Shown here: in pieces, positions 22,101 through 30,370 of the stretch
Numbering within the stretch: position 1 is the stretch's first letter
Layout: every line of letters starts with the position of its first letter
Assembly (NCBI GenBank): GCA_030847615.1
Contig: JAUMIR010000002.1
Coordinates: forward strand, 111,732,309 to 111,796,308
From: Gambelia wislizenii
Lineage: Eukaryota; Chordata; Lepidosauria; Squamata; Crotaphytidae
DNA: 64,000 nucleotides
Reading direction: 5' to 3'
The notes under the pieces: generated by a model
What the model was told of the DNA's origin: nothing
What the model saw: only the letters and a program-made list of their open reading frames with translations
Databases searched by the model: none
Translations under genes and position numbers: made by a program

Positions 22101-24950
22101 TTTGGCCAAGCCTGAGATGTTGTTTCAGGGAGTCCTTGTATCGCTTTTTTGGAGCGCCCCTCTTACGCTGACCCGTGGCGAGTTCACCGTAGAGTACTAT
22201 TTTGGGAAGGCGATGGTCCTCCATCCTAGACACATGCCCTGCCCAGCGCAGCTGTGTTCTCAATATCATGGCCTCAATGCTGGTGATCCCTGCTTGCTCA
22301 AGGACAGCAACATTCGTCACATAGTCAGTCCAGTGTATATTTAGGATTGTACGTAAACACTGGTGGAAGCGTTCGAGGAGTCATAGTTGGTGGCGATAGG
22401 TGACCCATGTTTCAGATCCATAAAGGAGAATAGACAGTACAATGGCTCTATACACACTGATTTTTGTGTTTCATAGAATCATAGAATTACAGAGTTGGAA
22501 GAGACCACGAGGGCCATCCAGTCCAACCCCCTGCCATGCAGGAAATCACGATCAAAGCATCCCCGACAGATGGCCATCCAGCCTCTGTTTAAAGACCTCC
22601 AAGGAAGGAGACCCCACCACGCTCCGAGGGAGTGCGTTCCACTGCCGAACAGCTCTTTCTGTCAAAAAGTTCCTCCTAATGTTGAGGTGGAATCTCTGTT
22701 CCTGGAGCTTGCATCCATTGCTCCGTGTTCCAGTCTCTGGAGCAGCAGAAAACAAGCTTGCTCCATCCTCAACGTGACACCCCTTCAAATACTTAAACAG
22801 TGCTATCATATCGCCTCTTAACCGTCTTTTTTCGCCTCAGATGTTTATTACTCCAGACTCTTTTTTAAAGTCTTCCAAATGCGCTATGTGCCTTTGCTAA
22901 TCTGTGATCGATCTTTGTCAATCAAGCCTCTCTCCCACGACAAGGGGGCATCAATGGAGAGGTTTCCATTTTATAAAATAAATAAATACACAAGATGGCT
23001 AGCCACCTTGAATCTCATTATTAAGAAAGGTGGGATCTAAATGAATAAACATTTCAGAACCATCAAAACAATCTAAATTCAGAAGTAACTTCCAGTTCCC
23101 ATTTCTAGGGTGGGGAGGGATACAAGATGTAAAAAGATAGAATATAATAAACTAAAATAGTCACCTGTCCATTGAAACCACTAACACAAATTTGCAGTAA
23201 AAGAAACAAATCAATGTGTGTGTGTTATTGCAACCCCATGAATTTCAAAGGGTTTTCTTAGGCAAGGAATACTCAGAAGTTATTTTGCCAGTTCCATCCT
23301 GTGAAACATAGTCTTTAACACCAGCTATTAGCTGGTGGTCTCCCATCTACTAGCCTTGTTTAGCTTCTAAGATCTGGTGCCTTTTAGGGTATTTACTGAA
23401 ATCGTAATATATTCAAAGAATGCTGGGACAATACAACCATAGCCAGATGCCGAAAAGATTTAAAAAGAGGAACCAAGACACAGCTTAGGGAGAACGTTTT
23501 ATAATAATCGTACCGCAGACATTATGAAACCATCCCCACTGTGTCAAATGGAGAGGGTGTACAGAGTAGCCCCTCTGAAAAAAATAATCTCACATGGGTC
23601 CTTCAAATTAATGGGGCCCAGCCAGTTCAAGGCAGAGAACAGCTGTTTTAATTGGGTGCAGAATAGCATGTAAAATTGGTTTAACATTCTCTTAGAGGTG
23701 AGCTGTAGTCAGCAATGTGGCAGCCACAATCTGAAGCTCTCTCATTTGAAGACTATGGCCCCCACATGTGGGGGCTGACAGAACTCTAGCATGGTGTCCT
23801 GGGATTAGGAGTGGGGCCTGGTGTGATATTATTGTAAGTTTTTACTATGTAAATTCATTCAGGTTTTTTAAAAAATAAAAATAAATATGACTTTGGTGCC
23901 ATCATTTAAAAAGACTTATTTTAATTTTCATTCTAAACCCTGTAGAGCATCTTACTGCCCTTAACCTTAGCAGTAGGTAGGGGGCCCGCTTCAGGATGTG
24001 AGGGCCATGTTGAAGACCCAGAGATACATCTGTATTAATGAGCTGCAACAAAAGCAACCAACAGTCCTGTGACACTTTTATCACACTACACTGTATAGCG
24101 CTATGATTCCACTTTAACTGCTCTGGCTGCTTCCTGTGGAATCCTGGGATTTGCAGTTTAGGGTGGGGCATTTAGCCATCCCAGCCAGAGAGCTTAGGCC
24201 TCCCAAAACTACAAATCCCAGCATTCCACAGGAGGCAGCCAGAGCAGTTAGTGGAATAATAACACTATAAGTGTAGTGTGATAAAGAACAGACTACTGGA
24301 CACTTATAGTGCTATTATAGTGCTATTATTAAGTAGCGCTATAACAGTGTGGTGTGATAGTCTTAAGGTGTACCCAAGTATCAACCTTCAGCCCTCCAGA
24401 TGTAATGTGTAACTTCTAATTTTAGTATAAAGGTGTAAATATAATGTTCATTGGAAAAGAAAAAAAGAGTGATTATAGTGTGTTTAGATTATGAGGAAAA
24501 ATGTATTAGTATCGTTTTATTTTTGTATTAAAAAGAAAACTTTTTTTTTCGTTATTGTTATGGCCTTTTGCGGTCCGCTGTATTTTTCAGCAGAATGGTC
24601 AATAAAAAAATTCCTAATCCTCCCACCCCAAAAAATTCCAGATGCTTTGGCCTACAACTCCCACAAGCCCTGACCGTTGGCTATACTGGGAAGGGCTTCT
24701 GTGGACTGGAGGGTTCCCTCTCCCCGCCCCCCCCCATCCTTATAACGGCCCACTCACAACCCCCCCTCCCCTACTCGGGGTATTCGAATCCACCCAATCA
24801 CAAGAGGTCAAAAGAAGGCGCGAGCGCACATCATTATCATCGCCGCCGCCCCCTCCCCCCACTGCTCCTCACCTTGGAGGCTAAAGACAGACGGAGCTGA
24901 CTGACCCAGCCGCAACCAAAGACGCACTCGTCCCACCCCTTGCGTCAAAG
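19050..24950 (-). CDS. SMIM4: SMIM4 / UQCC5, complete gene (two coding exons)
   Basis: SMIM4 (UQCC5) is a small single-pass inner-mitochondrial-membrane protein needed for respiratory complex III assembly. The join of 20,133-19,983 and 19,108-19,050 (minus strand) gives 69 residues, against 70 in human. Residues 1-50 come from the first coding exon; residue 51 (Tyr) is split over the junction. The highly conserved core PGKQRFGVYRFLPFFFVLGG (residues 15-34) leads into the hydrophobic segment, followed by a basic matrix-side tail (YDVYRRKQSERQ). The donor is TTTTT/GTAAGT and the acceptor TTTTACAG, and the phase fits exactly. A UTR-only first exon is predicted at about 24,873. The gene faces PBRM1 tail to tail and is divergent from NT5DC2. 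Confidence 0.95.
19983..20174 (-). CDS. SMIM4: SMIM4 first coding exon
   Basis: The acceptor is a poly-pyrimidine tract ending CCCCTTCCAG (to 20,175 on the minus strand). A 41-nt 5' UTR piece leads to the ATG at 20,133. Fifty codons follow, ending G-K-E-T-F plus one base, then the donor GTAAGT (19,982-19,977). The membrane helix is at about residues 22-43. Confidence 0.95.
20175..21411. other. SMIM4 intron, no recognised feature
   Basis: AT-rich non-coding sequence. Short ORFs at 20,621-20,859 exist on both strands with no protein-like character. Confidence 0.5.
21412..21625 (+). mobile_element. Sauria-SINE-like element (tRNA-type head, BovB tail)
   Basis: Phrases ACTGGGTGACCTTGGGCAAG, CTCTGAACAAATCTTGCCAA and GTCAGAAACAGCTTGAAGGC are diagnostic of the squamate SINE whose tail derives from the BovB LINE. 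The left part has a degraded tRNA-like promoter. A second copy is at 34,046-34,255. Confidence 0.75.
21815..22473 (-). mobile_element. Non-LTR retrotransposon 3' end with zinc-finger tail (copy 1, lower part)
   Basis: The minus strand encodes the C-terminus of a LINE ORF2: [41 protein letters not shown], then a C2H2/CCHC-like end ([20 protein letters not shown]). The frame is open over 158 codons (22,320-21,844), so the copy is young. The 3' terminus is the sharp word CTCTCTGGCTTTTCTTC on the plus strand, shared with the copy at 51,666. The clade is uncertain to me. A CR1 inserted at 22,474 splits it; it resumes at about 22,840. Confidence 0.75.
22474..22839 (-). mobile_element. CR1 3' fragment inserted into a LINE
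   Basis: The plus strand begins ATAGAATCATAGAATTACAG and GTTGGAAGAGACCACGAGGG, the reverse of the CR1 3' end. The minus strand keeps the ORF2 C-terminus ([20 protein letters not shown] ... [17 protein letters not shown]). 5' truncated. The flanking LINE resumes on the right with a matching reading frame (LAKAHSAFGRLKKSLE). Confidence 0.85.
22840..22950 (-). mobile_element. LINE copy 1, upper part after the CR1
   Basis: The minus strand encodes IDHRLAKAHSAFGRLKKSLE, which in this LINE type directly precedes the segment at 22,473. 5' truncated here. Confidence 0.6.
23213..23420 (-). mobile_element. 5S-rRNA-derived SINE (degraded)
   Basis: GGTGGTCTCCCATCTACTAG and TTTAGCTTCTAAGATCTGGTG at about 23,334-23,382 are the reverse complement of the middle of 5S rRNA (normal words: GGATGGGAGACC, GGAAGCTAAGCAGGG), with decay. 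Flanking phrases (AACCCCATGAATTTCAAAGG, GGCAAGGAATACTCAGA) belong to the same squamate SINE. Not a functional 5S gene. Confidence 0.7.
23421..24077. other. SMIM4 intron, no recognised feature
   Basis: Non-coding. No recognised repeat or exon. Confidence 0.45.
24078..24284. repeat. Palindromic MITE
   Basis: Ends TTATCACACTACAC (24,078) and GTGTAGTGTGATAA (to 24,284) are inverted repeats. Inner arms also pair: GCTGCTTCCTGTGGAATCCT with a reversed counterpart at 24,220-24,240, around the typical AAACTACAAATCCCAG word. Non-autonomous, probably hAT-related. A further partial inverted copy follows to about 24,365. Confidence 0.75.
24873..24950 (-). other. SMIM4: Predicted SMIM4 non-coding first exon
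   Basis: On the minus strand GCCTCCAAG/GTGAGGAG at 24,881-24,865 is a strong splice donor (exon end 24,873), directly downstream of a CpG-rich promoter on that strand. Splicing to the acceptor at 20,175 would give an untranslated leader plus the ATG exon. The upstream limit of the exon is a guess. Confidence 0.55.
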
Positions 24951-25190
24951 AAACGGACTGACTTGATTGGCTACTGTGTTGGGGGCGTGGTCTAAGCGGG
25001 GCTTGGGGAAGAGGGCAATGGGAGGGAGGGAGGACTCTGGTGTGGGGTGATTGTGCGGGGCAGCTCAATGGACTCCTCAGGCTCGCGGAGCCCCGCCCAC
25101 TGAGCGCTCAGGACACGCGCCGGGGCAGCGCGAGCCTGAGGCTGCTGGCGTTTTCTGCTCCCCCGCCCGCCAAATGTTGCTGTTCTTGGA
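24900..25190 (-). promoter_or_regulatory. CpG-rich promoter of SMIM4
   Basis: GC- and CpG-rich, TATA-less. On the minus strand a CCAAT box (AGCCAATC, 24,972-24,965) sits about 40-90 bp upstream of the presumed start. GC boxes are GGGGGCGTGG at 24,981-24,990 and CCCCGCCCAC at 25,091-25,100. Whether it also fires in the plus direction is unknown. Confidence 0.6.
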
Positions 25191-25234
25191 GAAAACTAAA
25201 AGCCTCAGGACTTAACATTTTAAAAAACCTCTAG

Positions 25235-25458
25235 GCCAAATCCACACTGCACAAATAGTCCAGTTTGAAACTGGATCATTTTACCACAGCTCCTTCCTGT
25301 GGCATCATGGGATTTGTAGTTTGGTGAGGAGCCAGTACTCTGTGGCAGGGAAGGCTGAAAGACCGTGTAAAACTACAAATCCCAAGGGTTCCATAGGAAG
25401 GCCCCGTAGCAAAATAATCCAGTTCCAAATTAGATTATTTGTGTAGTGTGGATTTGGC
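25235..25458. repeat. Palindromic MITE between the two promoters
   Basis: TIRs GCCAAATCCACAC (25,235) and GTGTGGATTTGGC (to 25,458), with TCTAG flanking both sides. Inner arms GGGATTTGTAGTTT and AAACTACAAATCCC pair. Non-autonomous DNA transposon, hAT-like by composition. Confidence 0.8.
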
Positions 25459-25469
25459 TCTAGTCTCCT

Positions 25470-25930
25470 AGAGATGTCTACTTCTTCTTGATGCACCACC
25501 TCCATTCAAGAGTGGCCAGTACCAACTGGGCTGATACAGAGCCCCCCTCGAGGAGGGCCTTTGGGCCAAGGGGGAGACCTCAGGGAGAGGGCAGGCAGGC
25601 AGGCAGGCAAGGGGGGCTGGAGGGGAAAGAGACCCCCAGGGGTGGGAGGGGGAGGGGTCGGGAAGCCCCCGTGGGCTGGGAGGGGGAGCCAGCAAGACCC
25701 CCCTCAGCGAGGAAGACTCTCCCTGGGCAGCTGATGATGGGCTCCTTGGGTTGGAAAGACCCTCTTGTGGCTCTCCAGGGGGTCTGTCTGGTAAAGTCTC
25801 CTCACGACAACCCTGCGAGGGAGGCCGGGGTGGTGCCCTGCGGGTGTTTCCTGGGTGGGGATTTGCAGGTGGATCCCTCCAGGCCAGTGCTCTGACTGCT
25901 ACACCCTCTTGCTTCTCGGCTGAATCCATT
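25470..25930. other. GC-rich segment, possible MIR/L2-like SINE remnant
   Basis: High GC with a (GGCA)n run at 25,588-25,608 and G-rich tracts. From 25,797 the words CTCACGACAACCCTGCGAGG and CAGTGCTCTGACTGCTACACC resemble the core of MIR/L2-type repeats. ORFs of 130-150 codons on both strands are produced by base composition and look non-protein-like. Confidence 0.4.
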
Positions 25931-26049
25931 GCAGGCTGAGGGATGGAGCAAAGGAGGATGAGTTTTTAACCCAGGTAGGAAAGTCCTCCCAACCCTTAGG
26001 CCGAATGAAGCACTTGCCTCAAGCCCCAGAGGCTGGCAGACAGCAGGGT

Positions 26050-27575
26050 GTGTAAACCACACTTTATCCAAGGATGAGCAGGTGCTGCCTTGTCCATTGC
26101 TTCAGGCAACAAAATATCTTACAGGCACTGTAGAAAAATTAAAGAACAACATCATTTCTGCCTACAGAGATGTGTTAAAAGGAGGACAAAAAAAAGGAAA
26201 GGTGTCCTTTTCAGGCTTGCTAGAGAGGTTAAGAACAATAAAAAGGGGGGTTTTTTGGGTATGTCCGCAGCAAAAGGAGGAAGAAGGAAATGGTAGGGCC
26301 ACTACGTGGAGAAGATGGCAAGATGCTAACAGGGGACAGAGAAAAGGCAGAATTACTCAACACCTTCTTTGCCTCAGTGTTTTCAGAAAAGGAAAAGGGT
26401 TACCAACCTGAGGATAAAGGAACAGAGGACACAATAGGGGAAATCCAGCACAGAATAAGCAAAGAGGTAGTACAGGAATACCTTCTTAATCTAAATGAAT
26501 TTAAATCTCCAGGACCAGATGAACTACATCCAAGAGTATTAAAAGATCTGGCAAATATAATCTCAGAGCCATTGGCAATAATCTTTGAGAACTCTTGGAG
26601 AACAGGAGAAGTCCCAGCAGACTGGAGGAGGGCAAACGTTGTCCCCATCTTCAAAAAGGGGGATAAAGAATATCCTAACAATTATTGTCCAGTTAGTCTG
26701 ACATCAATACCAGGGAAGATTCTAGAGCAGATCATTAAACAGAGAGTCTGTGAACATTTAGAAGGCAATGCCATAATCACAAAAAGTCAACATGGGTTTC
26801 AGAAAAACAAGTCATGCCAGACTAATCCGATCTCTTTTTTTGATAAAATTACCAGTTTGGTAGATGAATGGAACGCTGTGGATATTGCATATCCTGATTT
26901 CAGTAAGGTCTTTGACAAGGGATCTAGGAGTCCTAGTAGACCACAAGTTGAACATGAGTCAACAGTGTGATGCAGCAACTAAAAAGGCCAATGCGATTTT
27001 GGGCTGCATCAATAGAAGTAATAGTGCCGCTCTATTCTGCCTTGGTCAGACCTCACCTAGAATACTGTGTCCAGTTCTGGGCACCACAATTCAAAAAGGA
27101 TATTGACAAATTGGAGCGTGTCCAGAGAAGGGCAACTAAAATGGTGAAAGGTCTGGAAACGATGCCTTATGAGGAGAGACTTAGGGAGCTGAGTATGTTT
27201 GGCCTGGAAAAAAGATGGTTAAGAGGTGATATGATAGTCCTGTTTAAGTATTTGAAGGGGTGTCACGTTGAGGATGGAGCAAAAGCTTGTTTTCTGCTGC
27301 TCCAGAGATTGGAACATGGAGCAATGGATGCAAGCTCCAGGAACAGAGAATCCACCTCAACATTAGGAGGAACTTTTTGACCGTAAGAGCTGTTTGGCAG
27401 TGAAACACACTCCCTTGGAGCGTGGTGGGGGTCTCCTTCCTTGGAGGTCTTTAAACAGGCTGGATGGCTATCTGTCGGGGATGCTTTGATCGTGATTTCC
27501 TGCGTGGCAGGGGTTGGACTGGATGGCCCTCATGGTCTCTTCCAACTCTGCAATTCTATGATTCTATGTAATTCG
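26050..27575 (+). mobile_element. CR1 LINE with internal deletion in RT
   Basis: Plus-strand CR1 ORF2: EKAELLNTFFASVF (26,340 region), the RT start SPGPDELHPRVLKDL, W-R-R-A-N-V-V-P-I-F-K-K-G-D, S-Q-H-G-F and F-S-K-V-F-D-K at about 26,900. There the sequence jumps straight to [12 protein letters not shown], deleting the catalytic palm. The C-terminus ([33 protein letters not shown]) and the 3' end TCTATGATTCTATG at 27,556-27,569 follow. The 226-codon ORF 26,290-26,970 is part of this decayed copy, not a host gene. Confidence 0.9.
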
Positions 27576-28704
27576 ACCCAGTGCGTCCAGTGGCCATTTA
27601 GTGCAATTTCTGAGCATCCCTTTGAATTATCAGAGCTTAGATTGCCCCCTTGACCCTTCTACAATATGTAACCCACAGGCCTCCTCATTAAAGTCCACAA
27701 AACCTATAACTGCCGTGTCCTATAATACAAGGCACATTTTGCTGATAGTTTCATACAACCCTGGGGGAGAGAAATGATTGCTTATTGATGATCTTACACA
27801 ACACCATGCTCCAAAATATATTTACTCAGTGAAGAAATTGTGACCCATGGGATTTACTCACCCAGGGAAGTGTCTGTAGGATTGCAGCAGGTACTCTTGA
27901 GAATAAATATGCATAACACTGAAAAACCATTCCTTGTATTCCCTCTCTCATTTTTTTACTGAAAAATTAACTCTCTTCCCCCCCCCTCCACCCTCTCAGT
28001 GAAAATGACAACTAGGAGTCCAAGTGAACAGACGTCTTCTGTCATTAAAACCCAATTCTTGTATTATATTAAATCAGACCTTTGGTTCTTCTAGCCCTGT
28101 GTTGTCAACTCTGAGTGGTAGAGGCTTTCTGGAGCTTTAGGCAGGATTCCTGCCCCACTTGCTCCATCTAGAGATGCTGCTGGCTAGGCTGTTTTAAGGG
28201 CCCTGCAGCACCTGCAGCCACAGGGGCCCCATCATGGGGGGCGGGCATCATAATCCTCCTGCAAAAACATTATTAGTAATAATCTTAATATCCTGTACTG
28301 TTAATAGATTAGGTTAGGATAGATTGACCTGAGATAAATATATGGGCCCCCTAAAATAAAGCATTGCAGCCCCCCCCCTGCAATTCCTTAAACTGGTCCA
28401 GCTGCTGGTTGAACCCGAGATTTTCTACACGCAAAGCTGAGCAATGGCCACTCAACATATGTATGCATGCACACTCATGAAGCAGATGAACTCACAATAA
28501 ATGGCTGGGGGGTGCAATTAATTAACTGTAAGGGCTTCAGTGGAAATCCAACATATTATCAACCCAAAATATATAGAATATTTGGCAGATAAAAACGACG
28601 AGTCCTAAAAGGGAAACAAATAGCCGACACATTGAGCGGAGCTAATCGCAAGTCCCCATTGCAGTGGTATAAATTTATCCATGAAAGGATCGGGGATTGC
28701 AATC
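27576..28704. other. Intergenic sequence, no recognised feature
   Basis: Lies between the CR1 and the MITE arm. Non-coding, with C-rich runs at 27,979-27,987 and 28,371-28,379. No exon seen. Confidence 0.45.
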
Positions 28705-29104
28705 AAACTACACATCTCAGGATTCCATAGGAAGGAGCCATGCAAATAATCCAGTTTCATAGATTTTGCTTGGGTTTTTTTCCGGGCTGTAAGGCTGTGT
28801 TCTGGAAGATGTTACTTCTGACGTTTCGCCTGCATTCTCTGAAGATGCCAGCCACAGATGCAGGTGAAACGTCAGAAGTAAACCCTTCCAGAACATGGCC
28901 TCACTGCCCAGAAAAAAACCCCAAGGAAAATCTATGGATGCCAGCAGTGAAAGCCTTCGAGTTCACAATCCCATTTCAAACAACCTTTAATCCACAGGAC
29001 GCAAGCTTTCATCCAGGCAACCTTTCATCCACAAGACACAATCCAGTTTGAAACTGGATTATTTGCATGGCTTCTTCCTATGGAATCCTAGGATTTGTAG
29101 TTTT
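28705..29104. repeat. MITE split by a Penelope-like palindromic repeat
   Basis: Arms 28,705-28,758 and 29,050-29,104 are reverse complements (CAGGATTCCATAGGAAGGAG against CTTCTTCCTATGGAATCCTA), so they are the two halves of one palindromic MITE. Between them, 28,762-28,985 holds a different repeat, GTTTTTTTCCGGGCTGTAAG ... CTGGAAGATG ... with its own 22-bp inverted arms at 28,814-28,835 and 28,858-28,879. That repeat is frequent in reptiles and, from memory, belongs to Penelope-like elements. Confidence 0.65.
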
Positions 29105-29242
29105 ACAGTATATTGGGCCCTTCGCATCAGAGTCTCCTTGCACATGCTTGCATTGCATATGGGTCAACTTTCACTGACATTTTGCTTAGCAGAACATACA
29201 CCAAGCCTTTTCCTTACAACACACATCTCATAACCAAAGCTC

Positions 29243-29476
29243 TCACAGCTTGCTCCGTCCTTCACCTGGTTTACCACTGAGGTGTTTGTGGAAGAAAGCT
29301 TGGATCTGCTGCCAAGCATCCACTTGTGCTGCTGCATGAGCTTTGGGCTCTCCTCCCCACATCACTGGGTGACCCACCATGAGATGCATGGAAGCTGGGC
29401 ACATTGGCAGATAAGGCGGTTCAATGTAATGACCTTCTCCAGGATAGCAGATTATCTCTGGTTTGTCTTTTAGCAA
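29243..29476 (-). pseudogene. Acyl-CoA thioesterase (ACOT1/2/4-type) C-terminal fragment
   Basis: The minus-strand frame from 29,476 to the TGA at 29,245-29,243 encodes 77 residues with the C-terminal hallmark of type-I acyl-CoA thioesterases and bile-acid-CoA N-acyltransferases: [13 protein letters not shown] (the catalytic histidine in G-H), [35 protein letters not shown], and a terminal S-K-L, the peroxisomal PTS1 signal. Full-length family members have about 420 residues; the esterase nucleophile region is absent. The fragment ends abruptly at 29,477 against a palindromic MITE and lies between two host promoters. It is most simply a truncated gene copy or retrocopy, intact in frame. I know of no ACOT gene at this locus. 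Confidence 0.8.
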
Positions 29477-29575
29477 GCTACAAATCCCAGGATTCCATAG
29501 GTAGGAGCCATGGCAAATAATCCAGTTTCAACCTGGATTATTTCTCCAGTGTGGATGCCTCTAGCGTGGAGTGGA
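29477..29575. repeat. MITE fragment of the same palindromic family
   Basis: CTACAAATCCCAGGATTCCA, AATAATCCAGTTTCAACCTG and TCCAGTGTGGATGCC match the MITE at 25,235-25,458. It abuts the thioesterase fragment. Confidence 0.65.
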
Positions 29576-29689
29576 AAAGACCACAGGAGCAAACATTTAA
29601 ATGCCTCTACCGAGGCATACGAAGGGGTTTCTGGGAGTGGTAGTTCGTGCACCTAGGCATAATCAGAGTCGGCTCATCAGATAGAAGCT

Positions 29690-29982
29690 CCAATAAGACT
29701 ACAAGCCCCGAACGGCGCCGGCCGCACGCGGTCTAGAAGACTCAACCACCACCTCCCCCCTGATTGGCTGGCTCGGCTCGGCTGGCTTTGTCATTGGCTG
29801 AGCGTTCATGAGCGGAGCTGGCGGCTAGAAAGAGAGGCTCAGAGAGCGCCAGTCAGCTTTGGCCGCCGAGGGGACCGGGAGGTTGGGAGCGCTTTGGCGC
29901 TTCTCTGAGGAGATGGGCTTGTAGGGAGGAGGAGGAGGAGGAGGAGGAGAAGAAGGAGGAGACGCGGGGCCACCGTGAGACC
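29690..29982 (+). promoter_or_regulatory. NT5DC2: NT5DC2 promoter and 5' UTR
   Basis: CpG-rich, TATA-less. Two inverted CCAAT boxes (GATTGGCT at 29,762-29,769 and CATTGGCT at 29,792-29,799) stand 30 bp apart, a typical NF-Y arrangement. The likely 5' UTR holds a (GGA)n tract at 29,925-29,960 and a three-codon upstream ORF ATG-GGC-TTG-TAG at 29,913-29,924. If transcription starts far enough upstream, a second upstream ORF lies at 29,808-29,828. Confidence 0.65.
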
Positions 29983-30370
29983 ATGGCGGCTGCTGGGCTC
30001 AAGGCTGCCAGGAGTAGCGGCGGCATATGGAAGGGCGGCGGCGGGGCAGCCAGCCTCCCACTGGTGGCCGCGGTTTCCAGTCACAGCTCGGCCAAAGGGA
30101 GCCGGAGCAACGCCGGCTCTGGAGACAGGCACGGCGGGGAGTGGCAGCCAAAGGCCCAGCAGCACCAGTCCGCTGCCAGGCTCTCCCAGCCTCCGTCGCC
30201 TTCTTCTGTCAGCGGCAGAGCCAAGAAGGCTGCGGAGTCCAGCCGCCCAGGAGCCGCCTCTCCCCCTTTGGGAAGCCACCACCACCAGCAGCAGCCCAGC
30301 CCCATCGAAGGCATCGATACCAAGAGCTACCTGTGGGCCAGATACCACGAGATGAAAAAACTGGTTCACG
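29983..30370 (+). CDS. NT5DC2: NT5DC2 exon 1
   Basis: The start ATG at 29,983 lies in GAGACCATGG, a good Kozak context. Residues 1-129 begin M-A-A-A-G-L-K-A-A, like human M-A-G-A-G-L-R-A-A. They continue as a Gly/Ser/Ala/His/Gln/Pro-rich low-complexity region clearly longer than I remember for human, and end [15 protein letters not shown]. The donor is CACG/GTAAAA, followed by a run of A to 30,386. The beginning may be a mitochondrial targeting sequence (few acidic residues, Ala/Arg/Lys/Ser), which is an inference. Confidence 0.93.

Noticed and set aside
23330..23382. 5S rRNA gene
   Set aside because: Only part of the 5S sequence, diverged, and embedded in a SINE.
25468..25939. 135-153 codon ORFs in the GC-rich block
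   Set aside because: Open in several frames on both strands, low complexity, overlapping a SINE-like remnant.
26290..26970. 226-codon ORF as a host gene
   Set aside because: It is CR1 reverse transcriptase with an internal deletion.
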